From positions 1 through 64,000 of the IMG/VR virus record IMGVR_UViG_3300035670_000163: a DNA stretch of 64,000 nt, one strand, 5' to 3'. The position numbers were made by a program, and so were the translations under genes. Source of the DNA: a virus. The notes beneath the pieces were generated by a model. It had not been told where the DNA came from. It made no database searches and saw only the letters and a program-made list of their open reading frames with translations. Within the stretch, counting starts at the first letter, position 1; every line of letters begins with the position of its first letter. Positions 16,299 through 24,042 of this stretch are shown here, piece by piece.

Positions 16299-17933
16299 TT
16301 AAAAAGTTGAAGATGGATAACCTCGATCCGATACAAAAGACCATCGGTCACCTGAGTTATCGTGAATATCTTCTACTCTACCATCATCAAATATACCAAC
16401 TGGTGCCAGATTTTCTTGTATTAAAAGATTCTGTTCTTCAACTAATCGTTTCCGAATATCACTATTGGTGTTTTCTTTAAAGAAAGACTGCGCGGCCAAC
16501 CAAGAAAACATCACTAAAGTCATGGCCATATCGTCATGGTTACCTTCTTCTGCCTTAAACGTGTCTTTATCTCTTGAAAAAGTATATAATTCCAGTATAG
16601 TATCTTGGTCATTTATAATTAGCTTGTCAGATTCAACCATTGCTTTGAAGTTTGCACAACCAATTTTCTTAACAGATACAGTAGTTTTAAGTCCAAAAGA
16701 TACCGAACGTTTAAAACCAGCAGAAATGGACTGTCCTTTGATATTGTGGTGTTCTAGTTTAAATATGTTATCATACTCTAGGTCATGGTGCAAAATATCT
16801 ACAACCTGTTGACCAATATTGTTCGTTTCCACCAGCACAAAGGCTTCGTTATACCTCATTGCTGCCGAAAAAATAAGTGTTGGGTAAATTAAAGTTGGTA
16901 TTTTATTGTCTCTGTATTTGGCAACTTGTCGGTACGGTATTTCTGTTACATCAATAATAGAAAATGCCGAATAATCTAAGCCAACACCTTCAGAACAATC
17001 AACAGTCATTACATACATGTGGTCATCTTTTGGATACTCATAGATATCAAAACCATCACCAGATTGGATTGGTGTTTCATATGTTAATGATTTAAGTTTT
17101 GCTGCCGAAATAAGTGTTGCAGTAGAACCAATAAACTCGGTTTCAAACTCTTGCCTAAATTGTTCTTCAGAAGTGTTTCGTATGGTTTCTTCTTTCCACT
17201 TCTGATCTCTACCTGGTACCATTGACCAATGAACTTCAACTGGTTTATATAAACTTCTTTTCTCTGTGGCATCTTTCCACATTTTGTAGAAGAGATTCAA
17301 ACCATTTGGTGTTGAAACAATAATAACTTTTGTTGTTTGGCCAGAAGAAATAACTGGATAGGTAGAAGTAAAAAATTCTTCTGCAATGTTATTTGGTACG
17401 AACGCAAATTCGTCTAAGAATACTAGATTGTATGTGCCGCCTCGCACACCAGCTCCTGATGTTGCGTAAGCATAAATCTTAGATTTGTTTTCTAGTTCAA
17501 TATTACCTCTATTCCAAACTAGAATACCTTGTTGCATCCATGTTGGCAGATATTCATATGCATATTGAACACGACCTAAAATCTCACGGGCAAGTGAACC
17601 TTTGTTGGCAAGAATGGCGATAGAGTAGTTATCATTGAACAAAACGCACCACAACATATATCCAACCGTTGTGGTTGTCTTTCCAACCTGTCGTGGCATC
17701 TTTGCGATACAGAAACGATTCTCATGAAAATCTCGCACCATATCTTCTTGGAAAGGCCACATATCAAAAGGCACAAGACCTCTATCTACGTTAACAATCT
17801 TAACGTAGTTCTTAATAAAATATACCGGATCTTCCATACACTTGGCAATTTCAACTAATTGCTCCTGTGTATAGGATATTTCTGTACCAGGTTTTTTTAG
17901 ACTGGCATTACCAAGATAACCCTCATCAGCCAT
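16299..17933 (-). CDS. 17: Terminase large subunit gp17
   Basis: DNA-packaging motor ATPase and headful nuclease. ATPase part: Walker A MPRQVGKTT (residues 79-87), Walker B LVFLDE (170-175) and coupling motif IIVSTPNG near 204-211. Nuclease part (RNase H fold): VDCSEG (D312), VLVETNN (E369) and NHDDMAM (D467/D468) give the three acidic positions expected from T4 D401, E458 and D542. Length 544 against 610 in T4. It is preceded by the Dps-like gene with only two bases between stop and start, and the usual partner gp16 lies one gene further upstream. Confidence 0.97.
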   Translation of the reverse strand: MADEGYLGNASLKKPGTEISYTQEQLVEIAKCMEDPVYFIKNYVKIVNVDRGLVPFDMWPFQEDMVRDFHENRFCIAKMPRQVGKTTTTVGYMLWCVLFNDNYSIAILANKGSLAREILGRVQYAYEYLPTWMQQGILVWNRGNIELENKSKIYAYATSGAGVRGGTYNLVFLDEFAFVPNNIAEEFFTSTYPVISSGQTTKVIIVSTPNGLNLFYKMWKDATEKRSLYKPVEVHWSMVPGRDQKWKEETIRNTSEEQFRQEFETEFIGSTATLISAAKLKSLTYETPIQSGDGFDIYEYPKDDHMYVMTVDCSEGVGLDYSAFSIIDVTEIPYRQVAKYRDNKIPTLIYPTLIFSAAMRYNEAFVLVETNNIGQQVVDILHHDLEYDNIFKLEHHNIKGQSISAGFKRSVSFGLKTTVSVKKIGCANFKAMVESDKLIINDQDTILELYTFSRDKDTFKAEEGNHDDMAMTLVMFSWLAAQSFFKENTNSDIRKRLVEEQNLLIQENLAPVGIFDDGRVEDIHDNSGDRWSFVSDRGYPSSTF

Positions 17934-17935
17934 TT

Positions 17936-18370
17936 TTATTTACTGGTGCTTTTCAGCATCCATCCATGTTTATTGTGTGCGTCAATTCTACCTGCAATAT
18001 AATCTGCAAGGCCTTGTTTATCAAATTCGTTTGCTAATTTGAAAGCAACATTTAATGTATTTAAAAGTTTATCATTATCTTCAGCAAGTCTACGAATCAT
18101 ATCTATTGCTGTTGGAATTGTCGTGTCACACTCAATCTCACTTAATTCCATATAACGTGTAAATGAACCAGGAGCATAAGCACCTAGTGTACGTATCTCT
18201 TCGGCTATCGCATCTGTCGCAGCATAAACTTCTCCATAAAGATCACCTAAAAAATCATGATATTGTGGAAAATTTGGACCTTCCACATTCCAATGATAGT
18301 AATTTGCTTTGAGTTGAAAGGCGTAAGTTTCGGCTAAAACTTTACGCATAATTTCTATTAATGTTTCCAT
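17936..18370 (-). CDS. Dps-like mini-ferritin encoded between terminase genes
   Basis: A 144-residue four-helix protein of the Dps/ferritin-like superfamily. In the family, dodecamers oxidise and store iron and some bind DNA. The signature HWNVEGPNF begins at H26, and H38, D53 and E57 sit at exactly the spacing of E. coli Dps ligands H51, H63, D78 and E82. The position of D67 is Gly42, with Asp43 next to it. The C-terminal DAHNKHGWML also matches. It starts at the helix core and lacks the lysine-rich N-terminal arm of E. coli Dps. The ATG overlaps the gp16 stop (TAATG), and gp17 follows after two bases, so all three are co-translated. It is not part of the T4 core set; role in infection or virion unknown. 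Confidence 0.85.
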   Translation of the reverse strand: METLIEIMRKVLAETYAFQLKANYYHWNVEGPNFPQYHDFLGDLYGEVYAATDAIAEEIRTLGAYAPGSFTRYMELSEIECDTTIPTAIDMIRRLAEDNDKLLNTLNVAFKLANEFDKQGLADYIAGRIDAHNKHGWMLKSTSK

Positions 18371-18753
18371 TACTTGTTTGCCTTAATCATGTTAATTAAA
18401 TCTGCGGTAGAACCAACAAATACCGCCTTGTCAATCTTAACATCAGAACTTTGTTTTGGTTCCAAATCTCTTTTTCTTTTTTGTATTTCTAATAAATCTT
18501 TATTCATATCTGCCAAATTTTTAAGCATGTTTGCAGCAACTTCATATGCTCTTGGATGTTCAGATTCTTTTGCGACATGCAAGAGATTATCCATGGCAAT
18601 ATTACCTTTATCTATAAGACCACGGATATTCTCTCTTGCAAACTCAGCATCATCATGAATTGGATTTGTAATCTCAACCACTTCAGTTCTCTGAGTAAAT
18701 TCAACAGGTTCAATGTCAAGTACTTCAGACAACTTTTCATCAATTTTTTTCAT
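18370..18753 (-). CDS. 16: Terminase small subunit gp16
   Basis: Recognises DNA and regulates gp17 during packaging. Although only 127 residues (T4 164), it keeps the central pair of helices (AMDNLLHVAKESEHPRAYEV and NMLKNLADMNKDLLEIQKRK) and the C-terminal KAVFVGSTADLINMI, which corresponds to T4 NATVFMGSPTELMDEI. The position upstream of gp17 supports it, with the Dps-like gene inserted between. Confidence 0.9.
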   Translation of the reverse strand: MKKIDEKLSEVLDIEPVEFTQRTEVVEITNPIHDDAEFARENIRGLIDKGNIAMDNLLHVAKESEHPRAYEVAANMLKNLADMNKDLLEIQKRKRDLEPKQSSDVKIDKAVFVGSTADLINMIKANK

Positions 18754-18757
18754 TCAA

Positions 18758-19555
18758 TTAACCCCAAGTACCGCCAGTGAAATTAATATATCTCCAAATA
18801 TCTGTTGTACCGTCATATGTACCAACACAACGATAAATTTTATCATTATCAATAGAAATTAAACCGGCCACATCACCTGGATCGCCTTTAGATGTTAATG
18901 GTACTGGTGTGTGCCATTGTAAAACAACACCATCAACGTTTAAAATGCCAGTTACAGTTAAATTATTTGCAGTAACAGTATTTGAAGAAATGACATTAAC
19001 GCCTACTAAATTATTTGCAGTAATTGTATTCGCACCAGAAATATTACCTGGAACGGTCAATGTACCGTCTGTATTTGCAAGAGTTACATAATAAGATTGT
19101 GCATTGAATTGTACATTACCTCCATCATTACCAAGTCTTGTATCATTTGCTCTTAAATTTAAAAATCCTGAACCTTCGCCATCTAATGAATTAAAAGAAT
19201 CACAAGTAACTGTTCCGCCCTCTTGAACTATTAACGAAGAAACGTTGGCTTCTGCTGTGCCGTCAAATAAACTGTTAGCAACAGCTCTAGCAGTAGAATC
19301 AACGGAACTTGCAGCAGCACTATTGGCCGCAGCAAATGCAGCATTAGCATATGCGCCAGCAGAGTTGGCAGCCTGGAAAGACGCAGTACCATCATTCGTA
19401 ACAAACGATAGTGTACCAGATCCGTCAGTTGCCAGAACTTGACCAGCAGAACCATCGGCAGATGGCAATATGAAAGCGATATTTGGAGAAATAGTATTGG
19501 CGGCAACCAATTCTATTTTACCAGAAGTATCTCCAAGAATTGTAACTTTAGACAT
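18758..19555 (-). CDS. Virion fibre-like protein with Ala/Asn heptads
   Basis: A 265-residue structural-type protein. The N-terminal part (MSKVTILGDTSGKIELVAAN, then FILPSADGSAGQVLATDGSG) resembles tail-fibre N-termini. A short run of x-A-N-x-A-[FY]-x heptads follows (residues 60-100), then a beta-type NxxVTVxG segment and a C-terminal part containing LISIDNDKIYRCVGTYDGTT. It shares the heptad with six larger proteins further along the window. No catalytic motif. It lies between gp16 and the neck genes, a usual place for accessory virion proteins. Confidence 0.75.
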   Translation of the reverse strand: MSKVTILGDTSGKIELVAANTISPNIAFILPSADGSAGQVLATDGSGTLSFVTNDGTASFQAANSAGAYANAAFAAANSAAASSVDSTARAVANSLFDGTAEANVSSLIVQEGGTVTCDSFNSLDGEGSGFLNLRANDTRLGNDGGNVQFNAQSYYVTLANTDGTLTVPGNISGANTITANNLVGVNVISSNTVTANNLTVTGILNVDGVVLQWHTPVPLTSKGDPGDVAGLISIDNDKIYRCVGTYDGTTDIWRYINFTGGTWG

Positions 19556-19570
19556 TTAAAAATCCCCTTT

Positions 19571-19903
19571 TTATTTTATAATCCATTCTGAACCTGGAGA
19601 TACGGTTACAGTTACTCCAGGAGATAAAACTGGGTCTATTGTAATTGCATTATAGCCCTCAGGTATAGTATAACTAGAATCTATGGTTGTACCACCAATA
19701 GGTTCTAATGTAAATTTTGCAGCAGTAGTAACTGCCGTAGAAATTGATCTCTCAATAACAGAATCTAATGAAGATAGTTTGATCTTCTTTGTTACTGCTG
19801 GTGAAGAACTATTATCTACAACAATTAAAATAATCTGATCTAAGTCATCAACAACATCAACTAATTGTAACTCAGATAGTTCTGTAATTTTTTTGTTTGC
19901 CAT
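19571..19903 (-). CDS. Small virion-associated hypothetical protein
   Basis: A 110-residue protein starting MANKKITELSELQLVDVVDD, a pattern common at the N-terminus of phage fibre-associated proteins (KITEL...D.D..I.V.D). The C-terminal part (IPEGYNAITIDPVLSPGVTV) is the type of strand-rich tail that often ends head- or fibre-binding domains. Its start is placed right at the end of gp15. I infer a minor structural protein; no specific function is recognisable. Confidence 0.65.
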   Translation of the reverse strand: MANKKITELSELQLVDVVDDLDQIILIVVDNSSSPAVTKKIKLSSLDSVIERSISTAVTTAAKFTLEPIGGTTIDSSYTIPEGYNAITIDPVLSPGVTVTVSPGSEWIIK

Positions 19904-20733
19904 TATTCTTCTCTTATTGGTAATGAATTTTCTGTTGCAATCTTATAACCATCTTCAGTAATAATGTATGTGTATGCAAGTTCTTCGGCTCTTTGTTCTG
20001 AGAAACCAAACTCATCATCAGGTTCAGCCGTATCAGGATTTGGTGTTGTGACAAACTGTGTCACAAGATTATAAACAGTAGTGTTTGCTTCCAGGTATAT
20101 ATTGGTATTTGCTTGTCTGATAACTTTACCAGTACGCACAGCAGGCCAAATGTAACCTTTTGCGGTGAACTCTAAGTCCCATGTAATCAATCTTGTACTC
20201 ATCATATCACCCTCATAGTCTGTTGTTGGTGTAACAGAGTTTAGAATGATTGGTAGATCGTACTTTTGGTCCATTGGCTGAATAAAGTCAACAGTCACAG
20301 TAAAATCTGGTGTAAAGAATGGTAAAATTTGTTCTAATATTTGTGTACCATCTTCTGTATTGCGAGTATAGATTGACAATGAAAAATCAAAGTTATATGG
20401 AACTGGCACATACTGAGCATTTAAAGATGTACTTGTATTTGCCGAAAAGTTTCTCATCGTTGAGATTTGTTTGCGGCCAGAATCGTAACTCATGCCGGTC
20501 ATCTCAAAAGAAATTCTAGGTACAACTGTAGCAATAGATTTGGTTAAGTTAGGATCAGAAGTTATTCTCGTCATATATTTTTCTTTAGCGCCATATGATA
20601 ATGGCACCTTGAAAATTTCTCTTGGTGATCCATTTGTATTGTACCGAACAATCTGAATGTCATTAAAGAGCGTACCAAAAGCCACTACAACTTTTCGTAT
20701 TGTTCGGTTATAAAAGTGTTGTTGTCCTAACAT
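19903..20733 (-). CDS. 15: Tail sheath stabiliser / tail completion gp15
   Basis: Forms the hexameric ring that ends the tail and joins it to the head. The sequence matches T4 gp15 in order: FYNRTIRKVVVAFGTLFNDI, VPLSYGAKEKYM, VVPRISFEMTGMSYD, LSIYTRNTEDGTQILEQILP, FF and ITWDLEFTAKGYIWP. I place the start at the ATG at 20733, within the TAATG overlap with the gp14 stop, giving 276 residues (T4 272). An in-frame start 33 bases upstream would lie inside gp14 and adds residues T4 lacks. Confidence 0.95.
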   Translation of the reverse strand: MLGQQHFYNRTIRKVVVAFGTLFNDIQIVRYNTNGSPREIFKVPLSYGAKEKYMTRITSDPNLTKSIATVVPRISFEMTGMSYDSGRKQISTMRNFSANTSTSLNAQYVPVPYNFDFSLSIYTRNTEDGTQILEQILPFFTPDFTVTVDFIQPMDQKYDLPIILNSVTPTTDYEGDMMSTRLITWDLEFTAKGYIWPAVRTGKVIRQANTNIYLEANTTVYNLVTQFVTTPNPDTAEPDDEFGFSEQRAEELAYTYIITEDGYKIATENSLPIREE

Positions 20734-21680
20734 TAATCGCCACCAAATGGATTTGTTTCGGTCCAATCTAGAATTAGATCGCCTTCTGTTTCTACTCTAT
20801 TGTTATCTGCAATGTCTTCAAATACGGTATCAAATGTAACTTTATCATTTGCAGTTGTCATTGTCCATGTTGCACCACTTGTATTGCCTGTAATTGTACC
20901 TGCACCAAATGTTCCGTTTACATGAATGACATCAACATATCTACCTGCATTCCATGTATGAACTGTTGCGGTAGCTGTTGCGGTTGCTAAACTGGATCCT
21001 TGATATACAATTTCTTCTGGTTCAAATGTGCCAGAACCACCTGTGATACTTACTGTAAGTCTTGTCTTTGTATAGGCATCAAATGCTTGTTCATCAATTT
21101 CTGTAATGCCTGTTGAAATTAATTCATGTGAGAAGACATATTGTTTTAGTTTTAATGCATACACATAAACATTACCGCCACGGCCACGACCAAGAGAATA
21201 GAACATGGCTTGATCGTTCTCATGTTCGACAAAAGTAATCTCAAAAAAGTTTTTGAGCATTGGAATATAAACAAGGTCACCTTCTCTTGGTCGAGTTGGT
21301 GATGCATTTTCTGATGGTGTAATATCACCTAATCTTGGTTGATTAAAGTTTGTGGCACCAACTGTATATTTAAATCTGCGGCGAGAAACAAGCAATTGAA
21401 CTTCATCACGAATCTCTAAACCAAACTTAGAAATGAAATCACCTTCACCATCCATACCTGTAACATTCTCAAGATACATTTCAATTGGATGTGCAGAACG
21501 ATATTGTTTGAGTGTGTCTTCACCATACAAATAATCTTCTGTTCCACCACTTGAACGTGGCAGATAATAAACATCCATGCCATAGATGCCCATGGCTTCA
21601 ATCACCAAATCTTCAACTAAAAGTTGTTCATTGGTGATCTGTTCTTGTGGAAACGGTTGAAAATAAAAGTTTGTAGCCAC
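20733..21680 (-). CDS. 14: Neck protein gp14
   Basis: Head-completion protein that with gp13 closes the portal and forms the tail-docking site. Matches include VEDLVIEAMGIYGMDVYYLP (T4 has VAESIQMRGVECYYVP), FISKFGLEIRDEVQLLVSRR and PREGDLVYIPMLKNFFEITF. At 315 residues it is longer than T4 gp14 (256) because of an inserted beta-type region near 215-285 (FEPEEIVYQGSSLATATATA) that is typical of marine relatives. The start is GTG. Confidence 0.95.
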   Translation of the reverse strand: MATNFYFQPFPQEQITNEQLLVEDLVIEAMGIYGMDVYYLPRSSGGTEDYLYGEDTLKQYRSAHPIEMYLENVTGMDGEGDFISKFGLEIRDEVQLLVSRRRFKYTVGATNFNQPRLGDITPSENASPTRPREGDLVYIPMLKNFFEITFVEHENDQAMFYSLGRGRGGNVYVYALKLKQYVFSHELISTGITEIDEQAFDAYTKTRLTVSITGGSGTFEPEEIVYQGSSLATATATATVHTWNAGRYVDVIHVNGTFGAGTITGNTSGATWTMTTANDKVTFDTVFEDIADNNRVETEGDLILDWTETNPFGGD

Positions 21681-21682
21681 AG

Positions 21683-22636
21683 TTAACCCATTATGAAGTC
21701 TGATGGAAGAACATTGTATGATTGCATTTCTTCTTCAATCTTATCAATTTCTCTCTGTGCTTCCTCCATAATTCTTGGACCATCTAGTGTGACACCGCCA
21801 GGCATTTGTATGCCAGCAAACTTAGAAAGGTTGGTTCCCCATTGATACTTAATTAAAGCCGTTGCATATCTCTTTAAGAATCTATCATCCCAAACATCAG
21901 ACATTCCAGCTTTAATTGCAGTTGCAGATGAAATCTCGGATGTTGGTGTAGAAATCAACATGAGTTCTGTTGGTGAATTGATGCGATTAACTTGCAGATC
22001 GGTGCCACCAATCGTAATGATGTCGCCTTCTACAATCTCCTGGTCAAACTTTGTGCCTGTACCTGTAACTGTATTAGAAGTGTTTGTTGCGGTAAATGTA
22101 CCAGTCAATGTTACGGAATCTGGATTCATTTTACGATAGCATTCGATGACAACATATTCACCAACTGTTGCATCTCTAGACCAATCAATGTCTAAGAAAA
22201 GTCGGTTGTGATGTCGATTGAATCTGAATTGAGGAGTACCTGAGAAAAGAAGATTTAAGGTACGAATATGTTGCATGGTAATTTCATATGACACATACGA
22301 AACAGAAGTAAAGTCATAGAGATCATGCAAACGTAACTGATATCTCAGGTCAAACATATTGATCGATGAATTAGAATCATCAAACGGCATAACACCAATT
22401 ACAAAAAGAACAGGATCAGGACAATAAATCCACTTACGATCAATGTCTTCTTGTGTAAATCGGTGTTTCATGTAAATCTTCTCACAACCTTCAAAATGAT
22501 AGTCGTGGAAGAATTGCAGAGCGTCATCAATGCGATCTTCTACTTGATCGTCATCTACGTTAATTTGAATTACTGGATGACCTAAACGGCGAAGGCAGTA
22601 ATCTTTGAATTCTTGTCTAGTAGCAGGTGCGGCCAT
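21683..22636 (-). CDS. 13: Neck protein gp13
   Basis: Head-completion protein that binds the portal after packaging. The N-terminus TRQEFKDYCLRRLGHPVIQI, the segment VEDRIDDALQFFHDYHFEG and the C-terminal DGPRIMEEAQREIDKIEEEM are typical of gp13. Length 317 residues (T4 309). A small inserted beta-type domain with TNTSNTVTGTGTKFDQEI lies near residue 185-225. It is the first gene after a TATAAATA box and heads the gp13-gp14-gp15 transcript. Confidence 0.95.
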   Translation of the reverse strand: MAAPATRQEFKDYCLRRLGHPVIQINVDDDQVEDRIDDALQFFHDYHFEGCEKIYMKHRFTQEDIDRKWIYCPDPVLFVIGVMPFDDSNSSINMFDLRYQLRLHDLYDFTSVSYVSYEITMQHIRTLNLLFSGTPQFRFNRHHNRLFLDIDWSRDATVGEYVVIECYRKMNPDSVTLTGTFTATNTSNTVTGTGTKFDQEIVEGDIITIGGTDLQVNRINSPTELMLISTPTSEISSATAIKAGMSDVWDDRFLKRYATALIKYQWGTNLSKFAGIQMPGGVTLDGPRIMEEAQREIDKIEEEMQSYNVLPSDFIMG

Positions 22637-22657
22637 AATAGTCCCATGTGAATGGAC

Positions 22658-22665
22658 TATTTATA
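22658..22665 (-). promoter_or_regulatory. T4-type late promoter (TATAAATA) for gp13
   Basis: Exact TATAAATA on the minus strand, 21 bases before the gp13 ATG, in the gap after the first glycine-rich fibre gene. The leader that follows contains AGTCC and GGGACT arms able to pair around an 8-base loop next to the start codon. Confidence 0.75.
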
Positions 22666-22677
22666 CTAAATTGAAAC

Positions 22678-24036
22678 TTACTGGTACTTGTATTTTAAAA
22701 TTACAATTCCTGAACCACCAGATGCTCCAGCTGTAGCTCCTTGACCGCTATTTGGTTGGCCATCTCCTGTGGTATTTCTTCCTGATCCTGTAGTAGACGG
22801 AGCTTGAGTACCAACGTTTATTCCTGCACCACCGCCACCATAATAAGTTGCTACACCACTTAATGGAGATAATCTTCCGGCTCCAGCATTAACTATACCT
22901 CCAGCACCTCCGGCTCCACCGCCTCCACCAGAACCACCACCACTTCCTGGAAAAGCTGCGTTTCCTCCATTGTTACCTTGGCCTGGAGTTCCTGCTCCTC
23001 CTGTTCCTGGATAAAAATATGCGCCACCACCAGATCCACCAGATTTTCCATTTTTTGAACCATCTCTTCCAGATCCACCACCACCAATAGCTGTAAATCC
23101 TAACGCTGAAGAATTTCCTCCATTATTTGTAACCGCACTAGGACTTGTAACTGCTGCTCCTCCTGCTCCAATAACAACAGAATAAGTACCGGTACTTACT
23201 GTTGTGTTTCCTGTTAAAAATCCTCCTCCACCGCCTGCTCCAGATCCTGTTCCAGGAGCATTTATTGCGCCGCCTCCACCAGCAACAATAAGATATTCAA
23301 TATTATTTTCTGGTGATGTTAAAGGAACAACAGTAACATCAAACGAATCCGATGAAGTAAAGGTGTGTATTTTATAATCACCATCTGTTGTAATTGTTCC
23401 TCCTGTTGCTACATAGTAACTAATTACTAACACATCCAAACTAAATGTTTTATCACTATCTTGCAATTCGTCATCGCTTGCTCGAATTGTAAAATTATAT
23501 GTTGTATCTGTTTCTACTGTAATTGTTCCATAAAAATATCCATTTGACAATAAAGTAGTACCAGCTGGAAGTTCTGTTGTGTTGGCATATGATGTGGCAC
23601 CAGTGGCTTCAAAAGTTATATCAAATGGTACATCCGTAGATTGTTGAAGTAATGTTGCTTCTGTTACCCAAGTTGGTGAACCAGAATAAGTTAATTTGTT
23701 TGGTCCAATCGCCGTACCACCATCTGGATTTACGACATAAAGATTATATGTTGCTGCTGATTTGGCTGGAACTTGAGCGTGTAATGTGGAAGAATTTACA
23801 TAAGAAACGGAAGTTGCTTGTGTACCACTAATAATAACAGTTGCACCATCTTGAAAGCCGGCACCACTTACAACGATATATCCTCCGCCAACATTGACGG
23901 CAGTATCATCAAGAACGGTGTAAGAAGAATTGGCAACAGAAACGTTACCAATTTTTGGTACTAAGTTTTCAGTAAATTCTGAATATGTAACTACTGTATT
24001 TGGTTGAATATTATCTGTTGTTATTTTAGTTGTCAT
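22678..24036 (-). CDS. IPT/TIG plus glycine-rich tail adhesin-like protein (copy 1)
   Basis: A 452-residue fibre-type protein with modular layout: short N-terminus (1-30), an IPT/TIG-like Ig domain (31-118, with GAGFQDGATVII and VVNPDGGTA), a second Ig-like domain (120-205, with YNFTIRASDDE), a DYKIHTFTSSD module (220-230), then a domain of about 195 residues made largely of Gly with Ala, Ser, Asn and Pro. Glycine-rich domains of this type occur in marine phage fibres; in T4-like adhesins such as S16 gp38, polyglycine sandwiches bind host receptors. I infer a receptor-binding or virion surface role. Close paralogs follow at 24.0 and 25.8 kb. Confidence 0.8.
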   Translation of the reverse strand: MTTKITTDNIQPNTVVTYSEFTENLVPKIGNVSVANSSYTVLDDTAVNVGGGYIVVSGAGFQDGATVIISGTQATSVSYVNSSTLHAQVPAKSAATYNLYVVNPDGGTAIGPNKLTYSGSPTWVTEATLLQQSTDVPFDITFEATGATSYANTTELPAGTTLLSNGYFYGTITVETDTTYNFTIRASDDELQDSDKTFSLDVLVISYYVATGGTITTDGDYKIHTFTSSDSFDVTVVPLTSPENNIEYLIVAGGGGAINAPGTGSGAGGGGGFLTGNTTVSTGTYSVVIGAGGAAVTSPSAVTNNGGNSSALGFTAIGGGGSGRDGSKNGKSGGSGGGAYFYPGTGGAGTPGQGNNGGNAAFPGSGGGSGGGGGAGGAGGIVNAGAGRLSPLSGVATYYGGGGAGINVGTQAPSTTGSGRNTTGDGQPNSGQGATAGASGGSGIVILKYKYQ

Positions 24037-24042
24037 TTTTTC

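Noticed and set aside
19903-20766. Longer gp15 starting 33 bases upstream
   Set aside because: The extra codons lie within gp14 and do not align with T4 gp15. The ATG in the TAATG overlap is the better start.
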